Positions 53,789 to 63,488 of a DNA stretch of 64,000 nucleotides are shown one piece after another. The position numbers and the translations under genes were made by a program. The notes under the pieces were generated by a model. The model was not told the DNA's origin. It did no database searches and saw nothing but the letters and a program-made list of their open reading frames with translations. Each line of letters starts with the position of its first letter. The stretch's first letter is position 1. Source of the DNA: Rhizobium sp. NFR07 (GTDB taxonomy: Bacteria; Pseudomonadota; Alphaproteobacteria; Rhizobiales; Rhizobiaceae); the NCBI RefSeq assembly GCF_900111905.1, contig NZ_FOKM01000021.1, positions 42,273 through 106,272 of the forward strand, written 5' to 3'.

Positions 53789-54308
53789 GTCTGTTCCTTT
53801 CGGCCCGAAACGGGTCCGGCACCTTGCCGGCTTGCCCTTCGGTGCGGTCGCCCCGAACCGGGTAAGGACAGGCGCTTCAAGGTCCGGGCACGTCAAGACA
53901 AGCGGAGCCGATCTGCGGGCTGGCAGGGTTTCTGCCCTGCGAAAGCCAAGCAGATCTGCTCTGCGCCGCACGACGGGTCTCGGCCGCACCGCGGCGCGAA
54001 ACGCGGCCTTGAAGCAGAGGTCCGCCGGTTCAGACCGCAGCACAACCGAAGGACAAACCGGCCCGGGGCTATCCTAAAGAGACAAAAGGATGCCGCAAGA
54101 AATGCCGCTCCCGCCGCTTTCCCCTGACACGCCAAAGCCAGGTTCTCGCAAGGGTGCGACCAACGATGACGGCGAGTATCCCTAACCGGGGTCAGCGTTC
54201 GATAACTCCGGCTATTTCAAGGATTCTGCGGTCATCAACGGGCGTCTGCCATCTTGCGATGTTCAGCAGAAAAACGCTGTCGGTCGGCCGTCCGGCGGCG
54301 GGTCTGGG
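53789..54308. other. intergenic, remnants not identified
   Basis: Five hundred and twenty bases of GC-rich sequence without an acceptable gene. A 31-codon frame at 54090-54185 (+), ending GATNDDGEYP, has natural-looking composition but no supporting context. It leads up to the 3' end of the ParB-like remnant. Confidence 0.4.
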
Positions 54309-55345
54309 CTATTCTGCTGCGATGCCGTAGATTGCCTCGTGATCCTCAAGGGTACCGGCTTCCTCATCGATGGCGCTCGTCTTTAGGCTGTCGAAATCGG
54401 GGAGTTCTTCGGCCGATCCGTGATCGGTTACCACTTCAGCCCCGCCGTTCGCGATTGCACCGTGTCCGAGATGGCGCAGGAAATCGGCAACGTCCTTTCA
54501 TTCGGGAGAAAACAGCGCGGACGCATGGACGAGGTTTGCATCCGTCTCGAAATGACCGACAAGCGCTGACTGTGTTTCCCGCACACGCGTTTGTGGTGCG
54601 ATACCGGCATCGCGCGACGCAGCTTCGAGCACCTGACGGACAGGCAAAGCAGGAACTCGTCCGTACCCATGTTGGCAGGTATGCGTCCGCGCCGATCGCG
54701 TTACCGGCGATGAGAGCGACCACGTCGCTGTTCGATATTCCGCGGCGGCATGAATTGACATCGATCAGAGCCTCCCGCGCGGTAATGCGCACCGTGTCCA
54801 TGTCGAAGCAAAGCCCGCCTTCCTCACTAAGAAGGCGAGCCGCATGCCGGGCGAAGCGTGCGCCCGCCGGGATGCCGGCCTTGGCGCCGCAATCCATCCG
54901 AACGTTGTCGCCAGCAAGCGAGAGAACGAGAAGCGCGATCAGCATGTCGTCCTCGATCGGCGCGCGGGCGAGTGCTTCGTGCAGGGCGTCGGTGCGAAAA
55001 TCGCCGATCATGTCCAGGCCCCTCTGTGTCACGTCCGGTCGAGTATGTGCCTCAGGCGCTTCCTCGTTGGTCGAGGCGATTCCCAGGCGCCATTGTCTGC
55101 CCATTCACCGGTTTTGCCTTCGGCATCTGGTAATCAACCGTCTGCACCTTGCCGTCGCGGTCGTGATAGAGGCCGGCGAGGTCTGCCTTGCCAGGCTTTC
55201 CATAGACCCGCTCCGCTTCTTCCGGCAGTTCCGGCTGACCCCAGTTGTTGATCTTGACGATGGCATCCTTCCTGCGCAGGTTGTTGGACATCCACTCCTG
55301 CTGCGCGCCGAGGAAGGCCTCGGCCTGCGACCGCCTTTGCTTTTC
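54309..55345 (-). pseudogene. ParB-like plasmid nuclease/partition gene, truncated and frameshifted
   Basis: Reading leftward through changing frames gives EAFLGAQQEWMSNNLRRKDA, NNWGQPELPEEAERVYGKPG, VTQRGLDMIGDFRTDALHEA, RAPIEDDMLIALLVLSLAGD and MGTDEFLLCLSV. It continues RQVLEAASRDAGIAPQTRV, LVHASALFSPE, and ends DHEAIYGIAAE. This is the C-terminal half of the large ParB-like proteins of rhizobial plasmids. At least three frame changes occur, and the N-terminal ParB nuclease domain is missing beyond 55345. Confidence 0.75.
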
Positions 55346-55483
55346 CATCTCTTATTCCGTCCATCGTCGCGGCCGACGCGCCGCTGCGATGCTGCACCAT
55401 CGCCGCCGACCTTGCATCACACGAGATTCATGTGAGAGAAGGGCTCTGCGCCGACGCAATCAGGACCGTGCCCATTGGCCGAC

Positions 55484-56380
55484 ATGCATGCCCATACCGA
55501 ACTGATCGCCGTTCTGACCGCGGTGACGGATGGTGATCCCCGAGTGATGACGGTGCGTTCGGGCGACGCGCTGCCCTCGGGGCCGTTCGAATTCGGGCAT
55601 CGCAGCCTGCAATCGGGCCTCAGAGAATGGGTCGGCGGCCAGACGGGTCATCCGGTCGGCTATCTTGAGCAGCTCTACACCTTTGCCGACCGCGACCGCT
55701 CCACGGTGGACGATGACGCGGGCCGGATCATCTCGATCAGCTATCTCGGTCTTGTCCGGGAACAGGCCGCACCCGGCGCGGGCCGGCCGAGTTGGCATGG
55801 CTGGTACGAGTATTTCCCCTGGGAGGACCATCGTGGCGGAAGGCCAGACCAGCTGCGCTCGATCGGCGAGCGTCTTGACGAGTGGATCGCCACTGATCCG
55901 GCACGGCGCGACCACCGGCAACGGCGGGCTGATTTCGCCTTTGGGTTCAACGGTGCCTCATGGAACGAGGATCTGGCGCTGCAGAGATACGAGCTGATGT
56001 TCGAGGCTGGGATCGTTTCCGAAAGCGGTGCCAGCACCGACGCTGCAACGGGGCGGCCGATGTTTGCCGATCACCGACGTATCCTGGCGACGGGCATCGC
56101 CCGGTTGCGTGCCAAGATCAAGTATCGCCCGGTCGTGTTCGAACTGATGGCTGAGTCCTTTACGCTTCTGCAGTTGCAGCGTGCCGTCGAGGCATTGGCC
56201 GGTTTGAAGCTGCACAAGCCGAACTTCCGCCGCCTGATAGACCTGGCCGATCTGATCGAGGAGACCGGCGGGATGACCAGCGAAACCGGCGGCAGGCCAG
56301 CCAAGCTCTATCGTTACCGGCATGCGATATTAGAGGAGCGCGCGCTCTCAGGCTCGCGGCTCCCACTCTCACGGAATTGA
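55484..56380 (+). CDS. nrtR: NrtR-family regulator of NAD biosynthesis
   Basis: A 298-residue NrtR-type protein. The N-terminal half is a Nudix-like domain without a complete Nudix box (ELIAVLTAVTDGDPRVMTV, GYLEQLYTFADRDR, ISISYLGLV). The C-terminal winged helix contains HKPNFRRLIDLADLIEETGG and a basic wing (SETGGRPAKLYRY). NrtR proteins repress NAD genes and respond to ADP-ribose or NAD. It stands directly upstream of nadA, and palindromes lie in the spacer. The start could also be TTG 55475. Confidence 0.88.
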   Translation: MHAHTELIAVLTAVTDGDPRVMTVRSGDALPSGPFEFGHRSLQSGLREWVGGQTGHPVGYLEQLYTFADRDRSTVDDDAGRIISISYLGLVREQAAPGAGRPSWHGWYEYFPWEDHRGGRPDQLRSIGERLDEWIATDPARRDHRQRRADFAFGFNGASWNEDLALQRYELMFEAGIVSESGASTDAATGRPMFADHRRILATGIARLRAKIKYRPVVFELMAESFTLLQLQRAVEALAGLKLHKPNFRRLIDLADLIEETGGMTSETGGRPAKLYRYRHAILEERALSGSRLPLSRN

Positions 56381-56381
56381 C

Positions 56382-56434
56382 ATAAACTCAAATCGAGAAT
56401 ATCTCTGCATATCCAATATACTCAAACCGAGTAT
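56382..56434 (+). promoter_or_regulatory. two candidate NrtR operators before nadA
   Basis: ATACTC-AAACC-GAGTAT (56418-56434) is a perfect 6-bp palindrome with a 5-bp centre. A related imperfect site ATAAACTC-AAATC-GAGAATAT lies at 56382-56402. Their centres are 34 bp apart, and the second ends 14 bp before nadA. Confidence 0.7.
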
Positions 56435-56448
56435 GACAGGAGTTGTGG

Positions 56449-57420
56449 ATGAATTCGCTCATTTCCATGTCGCCGCTCTATGAGCGCGTTCGCCGAGTCA
56501 TGCCTGAAGCCGAGTGGTTGTCCCACGAGGAGGATGTCGAGGCGATCCTCGATCTGAAGCGGCGCCGCAATGCGGTCATCCTCGCCCACAACTACCAGAC
56601 ACCGGAGATCTTCCACGGCGTTGCCGACATCGTTGGGGACAGTCTGGCGCTTGCGCGCAAGGCCATCGACGTCGAGGCCGATGTTATCGTGATGGCCGGC
56701 GTGCATTTCATGGCCGAAACCGCCAAGCTTCTGAACCCGAAAAAGACGGTACTAATCCCGGATATGGCGGCCGGCTGCTCGCTGGCGGAATCCATCACGC
56801 CGAAAGACGTGGCGCTGCTGCGCAGGGCGCATCCCGGCGTTCCCGTCATCACCTATGTCAACACGTCGGCAGCAGTGAAGGCCGCGTCGGATATCTGTTG
56901 TACGTCCGGCAATGCGAGGAAGGTGGTCGAGTCACTCGGCGTGCCGAAAGTTTTGATGATCCCGGACGAGTATCTGGCACAGAACATTGCTCGTGAGACG
57001 GATGTCGAGATCATCGCCTGGCGTGGCCATTGCGAAGTGCACGAACTTTTCGATGCGCAGGACGTGCGTGATCTGCGCGAGGCTCATCCCGGCGTTATTG
57101 TCCTTGCGCATCCCGAATGTCCGCCGGAAGTGGTGGCGGAAGCGGATTTCGCCGGGTCGACGGCCGTCATGTCGGATTATGTCGGCGAAAGGAAACCGGC
57201 CCGGGTACTCCTTCTGACGGAATGCTCGATGAGCGACAACGTCGCTGTCGATCACCCCGGTGTCGAGTTCATTCGTCCCTGCAATCTGTGCCCCCATATG
57301 AAGCGCATCACGCTTTCCAACATCCGTCAGGCGTTGGAAGAAAATCGTTATGAAGTGACGATCGACCCGGCCGTGGAGCAACGTGCCCGGCTTGCCGTGG
57401 AAAGGATGCTGGAGGTATGA
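56449..57420 (+). CDS. nadA: quinolinate synthase A
   Basis: A 323-residue [4Fe-4S] enzyme that condenses iminoaspartate with DHAP. VILAHNYQTPEI, VNTSAAVKAASDICCTS with a cluster Cys, LAHPECPPEVV and NLCPHMKRI with the last cluster Cys are present. AGGAG lies 7 nt before ATG 56449. The stop overlaps the nadB start (ATGA). Confidence 0.97.
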   Translation: MNSLISMSPLYERVRRVMPEAEWLSHEEDVEAILDLKRRRNAVILAHNYQTPEIFHGVADIVGDSLALARKAIDVEADVIVMAGVHFMAETAKLLNPKKTVLIPDMAAGCSLAESITPKDVALLRRAHPGVPVITYVNTSAAVKAASDICCTSGNARKVVESLGVPKVLMIPDEYLAQNIARETDVEIIAWRGHCEVHELFDAQDVRDLREAHPGVIVLAHPECPPEVVAEADFAGSTAVMSDYVGERKPARVLLLTECSMSDNVAVDHPGVEFIRPCNLCPHMKRITLSNIRQALEENRYEVTIDPAVEQRARLAVERMLEV

Positions 57421-58970
57421 GCGAGAAGCTTCATCGGTTCTCGGATCATGTTGCAGTTGTCGGCAGCGGGCTTGCCGGGCTGGTCACGACGCTGACGCTG
57501 GCACCGCAGCCGGTCATCCTTCTGACAAGGGCGGCGTTCGGTGCGGAAACCTCGAGCGCATGGGCGCAGGGCGGCATCGCCGCAAGCCTCGGCTTAGACG
57601 ACAGTGTCGACCTGCATCTGGCCGATACATTGGCAGCCGGTGACGGTTTATGCGACACAGTCGCCGCATCCTCAATCCTGAAGGACGCGCCGGCGGCGAT
57701 TGCGGCACTCGAACGTTTCGGCGTGCATTTCGACCGGGAACCTGATGGCACCTACATGTTGGGACTGGAGGCGGCGCACTGCCGCCGCCGCATCGCCCAT
57801 GTCGCAGGCGACGGGTCGGGAGCGGCAATCGTTCGTGCGCTGGTGGAGCAGATCCGACGGACGCCATCGACTACGGTGATGGAGAATGTCGAGGTGCGCC
57901 GGCTGCTCAAGTCGGGCGATGCAGTCTCAGGCCTGCTATGCGCGACACCGTCAGGCCCTCTCGTCGTTGCCACAAAGCGGGTCGTGCTCGCCACAGGCGG
58001 CCTGGGCGGCCTTTATGACACGACGACGACGCCGAGCGGGAATTACGGTCAGGGTATCATGCTGGCCGCACGGGCCGGCGCCGAGCTAGTCGATATGGAA
58101 TTTGTCCAGTTCCACCCGACCGCACTTGATGCTGCGAACCGGGTTGCAGGGCTACCGCTTCCTCTCATCAGCGAAGCGGTGCGCGGCGAAGGCGCGATAC
58201 TTGTCAACGACCGAGAGGAACGTTTCCTGGCCGATCAGCCAGGCGCTGAACTCGCGCCGCGCGATATCGTCGCCAGAGCCATCAGCGCCGAGATTGCCAA
58301 CGGCCGCCGGGTGTTCCTCGATGCAAGGGCCGCGCTCGGCCCGAGGTTTGCTAGCCGCTTTCCTTCGATCACCGATCTGTGCCGCGAAGCGGGTGTAGAT
58401 CCGACCCGCGGGCGCATCCCCGTTCGTCCGGCGGTTCACTACCACATGGGTGGGGTCGCCACCAATCTGCGCGGGCAAAGTACCATCGAGGGGCTCTGGG
58501 TTGTCGGCGAGGCGGCATCGACCGGTCTGCACGGTGCCAACCGTCTCGCCAGCAACTCGCTTCTCGAAGCCGCGGTCATGGGCATTAGGGCGGCGCGCGA
58601 CATTCTGGCAACGAACACCGCAACCTGCAGAAAGATTGAAGCGACCGATATTCCGGTGCCGGCAGATCTCTCGGCCGTGCGCCAGATCATCTCGCCAAGC
58701 CTTGGCGTGTTGCGCACTGCGCCTGCGGTCAACCATGCCGTGACCAGCCTGTTGTCCATGGTGGAAAAGGATGGGCCGGCGGCCGATCCCGCTCTGGTGG
58801 CGCTCTCCATCGCCGTTTTTGCGTCATTGCGGGAGGAGTCACGCGGCGCCCATGCCCGCACCGATTATCCGATGCGGCTTATGGAGGCCCGGCGGCGACG
58901 TATGACGCTTGCCTCCATTCTCGACGCGGCGCGCTCGATCGGGCCGCAAATCTTTGCCGACAGCGCTTGA
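57417..58970 (+). CDS. nadB: L-aspartate oxidase
   Basis: A 517-residue FAD enzyme that makes iminoaspartate. It has VAVVGSGLAGLVTTLTL (dinucleotide motif), SSAWAQGGIAASLG, the succinate-dehydrogenase-like MEFVQFHPTALDAAN, and YHMGGVATNLRGQSTIEGLW. It is somewhat shorter at the C-terminus than E. coli NadB, like other alphaproteobacterial forms. It is translationally coupled to nadA. Confidence 0.96.
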   Translation: MSEKLHRFSDHVAVVGSGLAGLVTTLTLAPQPVILLTRAAFGAETSSAWAQGGIAASLGLDDSVDLHLADTLAAGDGLCDTVAASSILKDAPAAIAALERFGVHFDREPDGTYMLGLEAAHCRRRIAHVAGDGSGAAIVRALVEQIRRTPSTTVMENVEVRRLLKSGDAVSGLLCATPSGPLVVATKRVVLATGGLGGLYDTTTTPSGNYGQGIMLAARAGAELVDMEFVQFHPTALDAANRVAGLPLPLISEAVRGEGAILVNDREERFLADQPGAELAPRDIVARAISAEIANGRRVFLDARAALGPRFASRFPSITDLCREAGVDPTRGRIPVRPAVHYHMGGVATNLRGQSTIEGLWVVGEAASTGLHGANRLASNSLLEAAVMGIRAARDILATNTATCRKIEATDIPVPADLSAVRQIISPSLGVLRTAPAVNHAVTSLLSMVEKDGPAADPALVALSIAVFASLREESRGAHARTDYPMRLMEARRRRMTLASILDAARSIGPQIFADSA

Positions 58971-58973
58971 AGT

Positions 58974-59831
58974 GTGACAGACACGATGATTGCTTCTCTT
59001 CCCCGGATCGTTATCGAGCCCGCTGTGCGCAACGCGCTGCTGGAAGACCTCGGCCTTGCCGGCGACATCACCTCGACGGCCGTCATTCCGGCCGAACATC
59101 GCTCCCGTCTGGCACTCGTCGGTCGGAAGCATGGCGTCATCGCCGGTCTCGATGCCGCCGAACTTGCCTTCCAGCTCACGGACCCCGCGGTCTCGCTGGT
59201 TCGCCATATCCCGGACGGTTCGACTGTCGCGCCCGGCGAGACCATCGCAACGATTGAAGGACCGTCGCGTGCACTGCTGACCGGCGAGCGCACTGCGCTC
59301 AATTTCCTCGGACACCTCTCCGGCATCGCCACCGTAACGGCCGGTATCGTCACGGCTATTGCCGGCTCGAAGGCTTCGGTCGTCTGCACCCGGAAAACTA
59401 CGCCGGGGCTGCGGGCGCTGGAAAAATACGCCGTGCGCGCCGGTGGCGGCATGAACCATCGCTTTGCATTGCATGATGCGGTTCTGATCAAGGACAACCA
59501 TGTCGCAATCGCCGGCGGGGTAGCCGAAGCCATTCGCCGCGCAAGGGCTGGCGTCGGCCACATGGTCAAGATCGAGGTGGAAGTCGATACGCTCGATCAA
59601 TTGCGCGAAGCCCTGAAGATCGGGATCGATGCCGTTCTGCTCGACAATATGACGCCGATCGCGCTGCGCCAGGCGGTCGATCTCGTTGCCGGACGGGCCA
59701 TCACAGAGGCATCCGGCAATATCAATCCAACGACAGCCGCCGAGATCGCGGCCTCGGGCGTCGACCTGCTTTCGATCGGCTGGATCACCCACAGTGCACA
59801 GGTGCTCGATATCGGACTGGATCACCTCTGA
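58974..59831 (+). CDS. nadC: nicotinate-nucleotide pyrophosphorylase (quinolinate PRTase)
   Basis: A 285-residue enzyme converting quinolinate and PRPP to NaMN. GDITSTAVIP, TRKTTPGLRALEKYAVRAGG and IKDNHVAIAGG are family motifs. I use GTG 58974, 3 bp after the nadB stop; ATG 58986 is possible. With nadA and nadB it completes the de novo route to NaMN. Confidence 0.95.
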   Translation: MTDTMIASLPRIVIEPAVRNALLEDLGLAGDITSTAVIPAEHRSRLALVGRKHGVIAGLDAAELAFQLTDPAVSLVRHIPDGSTVAPGETIATIEGPSRALLTGERTALNFLGHLSGIATVTAGIVTAIAGSKASVVCTRKTTPGLRALEKYAVRAGGGMNHRFALHDAVLIKDNHVAIAGGVAEAIRRARAGVGHMVKIEVEVDTLDQLREALKIGIDAVLLDNMTPIALRQAVDLVAGRAITEASGNINPTTAAEIAASGVDLLSIGWITHSAQVLDIGLDHL

Positions 59832-59892
59832 CCGCCCTGGCTGAGGTATTTTTTGACGAAAACCCTCTGAGACGGATGACTGGGGAAGACGA

Positions 59893-60753
59893 ATGCAGAA
59901 ATTGACGACAATCGGAGCCCTTCGTGCGTCACTTGCAGAGCCCAGACGACAGGGCGTGCGCATCGGCTTCGTGCCGACCATGGGTTATCTTCATGCCGGG
60001 CATATGAAACTCGTCTCCGAGGCGCGTGCCGAATGTGACCTGGTGGTCGCATCCATTTTCGTGAACCCGCTCCAGTTCGGCCCTGCCGAGGATCTGGCAC
60101 GGTATCCACGCGACCTGGAGCGCGATACCGTGATGCTGCAGTCGGCAGGCGTCGATATTCTGTTCGCGCCCAGCGTTGACGACATGTATCCGCAGCCGAT
60201 GAAAACGGTCGTCGATGTTCCCGAACTCGGGCGCAAACTCGAGGGCCAGGTCCGCCCGGGACATTTCGCCGGTGTGGCGACGGTCGTCTGCAAACTCTTC
60301 AACATCGTCCAGCCAGGCACTGCGTATTTTGGCGACAAGGACTATCAGCAGGTCGTCGTGATTAAAAAGATGGTCGAGGATCTTGCGCTTCCGGTGCGTG
60401 TCGTCCCGGTGCCGACTGTTCGCGATACGGATGGTCTCGCGCTCTCCTCCCGCAATATCTATCTCAGCAGCGAAGAGCGGCGCGCTGCGGTAATCGTTCC
60501 CCAGGCCCTTGCCGAGGCGGAACGGCTGATTGCCGGAGGGATGATGGATCCGCGCCGGCTGGAGCAGGAACTTCTCGATTTTATCGGACGGGAAACACTG
60601 GCGAAACCGGAGGTCGTCGCGGTGCGGGACGCCGTGACATTGGAGACGATTGAAGCGATCGATCGCCCGCTCGTAATTGCCTTGTTCGTTCGGATCGGCA
60701 CAACGAAGCTTCTGGACAATAGAGTGATCGCGCCGCAAGGCGGTGTCCGATGA
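59893..60753 (+). CDS. panC: pantothenate synthetase
   Basis: A 286-residue enzyme that joins pantoate and beta-alanine with ATP. FVPTMGYLHAGHMKLV holds the ATP-binding HAGH, and VFVNPLQFGPAEDL-type, FGDKDYQQ and LSSRNIYLS motifs follow. It starts 61 bp after nadC, probably the same transcript, and overlaps panB by 4 bp. panCB genes on a plasmid are known in Rhizobium etli. Confidence 0.95.
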   Translation: MQKLTTIGALRASLAEPRRQGVRIGFVPTMGYLHAGHMKLVSEARAECDLVVASIFVNPLQFGPAEDLARYPRDLERDTVMLQSAGVDILFAPSVDDMYPQPMKTVVDVPELGRKLEGQVRPGHFAGVATVVCKLFNIVQPGTAYFGDKDYQQVVVIKKMVEDLALPVRVVPVPTVRDTDGLALSSRNIYLSSEERRAAVIVPQALAEAERLIAGGMMDPRRLEQELLDFIGRETLAKPEVVAVRDAVTLETIEAIDRPLVIALFVRIGTTKLLDNRVIAPQGGVR

Positions 60754-61571
60754 GTGCCACGGGGTCACCGAAGCGCCTGACGCCGAGACGCATCCAGGCC
60801 ATGAAGGGTGGCACGCCGATCGTCTGCCTTACCGCCTATACAACGCCGATGGCACGCCTCCTCGACAGGCATTGCGATCTGCTTCTGGTGGGGGATTCGC
60901 TCGGCATGGTGCTCTACGGCATGGAAAGCACGATCGGCGTCACGCTGGACATGATGATTGCCCACGGCCAGGCCGTGATGCGCGGTGCTAGACGATCCTG
61001 CGTCGTCGTCGACATGCCGTTCGGCACCTATCAGGAAACCAGGGAACTTGCCTATCGCAATGCGGTGCGGATCCTGCAGGAAACCGGCTGCGACGCGGTG
61101 AAACTGGAGGGCGGAGAGGAAATGGCAGAGACGATCGCATTTCTGGTAGCGCGTGGCATTCCGGTAATGGGGCATATCGGTCTGATGCCGCAACAGGTCA
61201 ACACGTCCGGAGGCTATCGCTCCGTCGGGCACTCCGCCGAGGAAGCGGAGACGATAAGACGCGACGCAAAGGCAGTCAGTGATGCCGGCGTCTTTTCGAT
61301 CGTGGTCGAGGGAACGGTCGAAGCGCTGGCGCAGAACGTGACCGCCTCGCTTGCCGTGCCGACGATCGGGATAGGCGCCTCGGTTCACTGCGACGGCCAG
61401 ATTCTTGTGTGCGACGACCTCCTTGGGCTGCTTTCCGAATTCACGCCTCGCTTCGTCAAACGTTATGACGAGCTTGGTGCACGTATCGATGCTGCAGTTG
61501 AGATCTATGCAGATGAAGTCCGTTCCCGCAGTTTTCCGTCCGAGGACCACGTTTTCAAGCCGCGCGGCTGA
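60750..61571 (+). CDS. panB: ketopantoate hydroxymethyltransferase
   Basis: A 273-residue TIM-barrel enzyme making ketopantoate from ketoisovalerate and methylene-THF. It has ALKG-like IQAMKGGTPIVCLTAYTTP, DSLGMVLYGMEST, VKLEGGEEM and MGHIGLMPQ. Its start ATG overlaps the panC stop. Its position makes nadABC-panCB a two-cofactor operon. Confidence 0.95.
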   Translation: MSATGSPKRLTPRRIQAMKGGTPIVCLTAYTTPMARLLDRHCDLLLVGDSLGMVLYGMESTIGVTLDMMIAHGQAVMRGARRSCVVVDMPFGTYQETRELAYRNAVRILQETGCDAVKLEGGEEMAETIAFLVARGIPVMGHIGLMPQQVNTSGGYRSVGHSAEEAETIRRDAKAVSDAGVFSIVVEGTVEALAQNVTASLAVPTIGIGASVHCDGQILVCDDLLGLLSEFTPRFVKRYDELGARIDAAVEIYADEVRSRSFPSEDHVFKPRG

Positions 61572-61925
61572 ACCGGTCAGGGCAGGCGGGGATATCGGAA
61601 AGAAAAAAGGGCCGTCGGTGAAGACCGCGGCCCGTAAGTGTGAAGGTCAAAAACCTCCAGAGGGGAACAGCTGCTGCCGCGGATCTGGGAAGAACCGCGT
61701 CGTGCACCAGCTATCGCCGTTATGGTCATTTTTTTGAGCGGAGGGCATCCAAATTATGTGCAGGTCAGCTATGCGGCCAGGGCGTATGAAGAAGAATGTC
61801 GGTCGTGTCGGCCACGTGGTCCACTTCAGAGCGAAGGCCACAGTCGCGAATTGTTTTTCTCCAGCCGGTATTCTAACATAGTGTCATGAGCGGGATGTAG
61901 AACACGTGTGACTGCAGGAGGACCC
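61572..61925. other. intergenic after panB, with a hairpin
   Basis: GGGCCG (61609-61614) pairs with CGGCCC (61628-61633), with CGGT/ACCG pairing inside and an A-run on the left. On the minus strand this reads stem then a T-tract, so it would terminate leftward transcripts best. No gene is convincing here; small frames at 61647-61841 (-) and 61758-61880 (+) lack support. Confidence 0.5.
61603..61633 (-). terminator. intrinsic terminator for leftward transcripts
   Basis: Read on the minus strand, GGGCCG pairs with CGGCCC around a nested CGGT/ACCG hairpin. TTTTTT then follows (61608-61603 on the plus strand as A). It may protect the cofactor operon from antisense transcription out of the TOPRIM gene. 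Confidence 0.6.
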
Positions 61926-62107
61926 ATGCCCCGCCCGACTGATGCCGAATTCCGGCGCCTAAGAAACATTGAGATCGTGATCGGTGTCTTGAGGACACTC
62001 GGTGCAATCTTTCCGATATGGATAGTCAGAGACATTCTTATCGCGTTCTCTCCTTCTTTCAGGACTTCTCTCGGCTGCGAGCATGCAGCACGCGTCATGT
62101 TCTCGAA

Positions 62108-63016
62108 CTATTCGCTTCCCTTTTTCTCCCGATGCTCCAGCGCCTCGTTCCAATCCTCGGTAGGGGGGCGATGCCTGAGCCATCCGCAACCGACGTCTTC
62201 CGCCAAGGCTCGAAGCCTGTCCGCATAGATGTCACCCTGGCGATTGCCGTCCGTTGCGGCAACGATGCACGCGCCCGCTCGTGTCGCGAGCCGGCGCAGT
62301 GCCGCCGCCGTCGCGGGTGCCCAACCACCACCTGTGCTCAGATAGAGGCTGCCGTCACGCATGCCCTCCATGGCTGCCAAGCTCATCGCATCGATCGCCG
62401 CCTCCGTGACGCAAAGACGCGTGCCGTGTTCTTCCCCGAACCGGAACAGGATCTTGCGACCACCCTTCGCAAAACCGCGCCATTCAGGGCCTCGGCCTTC
62501 CCAGCCACTCACGCCGCCGAGATCATCGCTATGGGCTGCCCACATGCTACCATAGGGGCCTTCACGCAGAAGATCCCGGGCGACGGCAGCGCCGATGATA
62601 AAGGCCGGAATGCGCCTCCGCTCGGCAAGATATTTCCATGTCGCGGAGCCGGGCCATGGCGGCCGCCGTCGGGCCCATTTTTCGGCAATCAGGGCATGAT
62701 CGAGTGGGTCGGGCTGTTGCTTGTAACAAGCAGGGCCGGACATAGGTAAATCCGAAAGTGCTGCGGCTTTCTCGCAGGCTTCGAGAAAATCGCATCGCTC
62801 CAGATGGATCAGTAGACTGAATACATCCCCTTTCTCCTCACCGAGAGGGTTGAACCATCCTCTCCCCTTATACGTGACGATGATGATTTCACCGTCACGA
62901 CGATACTTCACAGCGCACGCTGTGCTCTCTTTGGCGTCAATCGCAAAGCCTGCGATTTCCAAGACTGCCTGACAGCTCACTCTCTCTCGAAGTTTCTCTA
63001 TCTCGCTTCGTCCCAT
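62108..63016 (-). CDS. TOPRIM/DUF3991-type plasmid protein
   Basis: A 302-residue protein. The N-terminal part (LRERVSCQAVLEIAGFAID, then a CHC2-like GRGWFNPLGEEKGDVFSLL) corresponds to DUF3991. The C-terminal half is a TOPRIM-like domain with LCVTEAAIDAMSLAA (the Glu motif) and CIVAATDGNRQGD (the Asp-x-Asp-like region, here DGN). Such proteins occur with ArdC and DUF736 genes on alphaproteobacterial plasmids and may act in DNA replication or transfer. ATG 63016 follows AGGAAAG. Confidence 0.85.
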   Translation of the reverse strand: MGRSEIEKLRERVSCQAVLEIAGFAIDAKESTACAVKYRRDGEIIIVTYKGRGWFNPLGEEKGDVFSLLIHLERCDFLEACEKAAALSDLPMSGPACYKQQPDPLDHALIAEKWARRRPPWPGSATWKYLAERRRIPAFIIGAAVARDLLREGPYGSMWAAHSDDLGGVSGWEGRGPEWRGFAKGGRKILFRFGEEHGTRLCVTEAAIDAMSLAAMEGMRDGSLYLSTGGGWAPATAAALRRLATRAGACIVAATDGNRQGDIYADRLRALAEDVGCGWLRHRPPTEDWNEALEHREKKGSE

Positions 63017-63382
63017 CTTTCCTCTCCTCTTCGCATCACACGGCTTCCTATCTTTCTTTTCCCGCTCTTTACGGGACAAGATCAGCGAGGCCGCGCAGAG
63101 CAAGGACCGCAAGGGCGCGCCAGACAATTGCAGTTTCTGACATTCGAGTATCAGGCGCGGCGAAGCCTCCCTTGAGGTCGCCAGCTCGCCAGCGGCACCC
63201 GGTATGGCCAGGTCCATGGAGAAGCGGGGCTGTCAGCCAGCCCGGGATGACTTTCCGGACGAACCGGAGATTGACGAAAGCGACGAACTCGTCGGAGGGA
63301 AGAGCGCCTCACTCGCTGTCGTCCTCGAGCACTGTGATCGGGACCGCCCCGACTAACTCGAAATTTGTGGCGGTGGAGTTGG

Positions 63383-63416
63383 AATGTCCGCTGTGATGCA
63401 AAGTAGAAATGTCCGC
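63383..63416. repeat. tandem short repeats at a transposon end
   Basis: AATGTCCGC occurs at 63383-63391 and again at 63408-63416, 25 bp apart in the same orientation. Repeated GTCC blocks near the tip are typical of transposase-binding sites. The exact element end cannot be fixed without the other end. Confidence 0.5.
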
Positions 63417-63442
63417 GGGGTCGGCGCACGGCACATCGATCA

Positions 63443-63488
63443 GCCCCGATCTGACCGGCTGATTCCGGTTGCAAGATCAGATCGGGGC
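63443..63488. terminator. 12-bp perfect hairpin after the transposase gene
   Basis: GCCCCGATCTGA (63443-63454) is complementary to TCAGATCGGGGC (63477-63488) with a 22-nt loop. It lies 54 bp beyond the transposase stop and inside the element. It may terminate transcription or belong to the element's end structure. Confidence 0.6.

Noticed and set aside
61926..62228. A 100-codon frame on the plus strand with AGGAGG 5 nt before its ATG
   Set aside because: It runs into the 3' end of the well-supported TOPRIM gene on the other strand, and its second half is a shadow of that gene. The N-terminal 40 residues have no family resemblance. The good ribosome-binding site is the only support.
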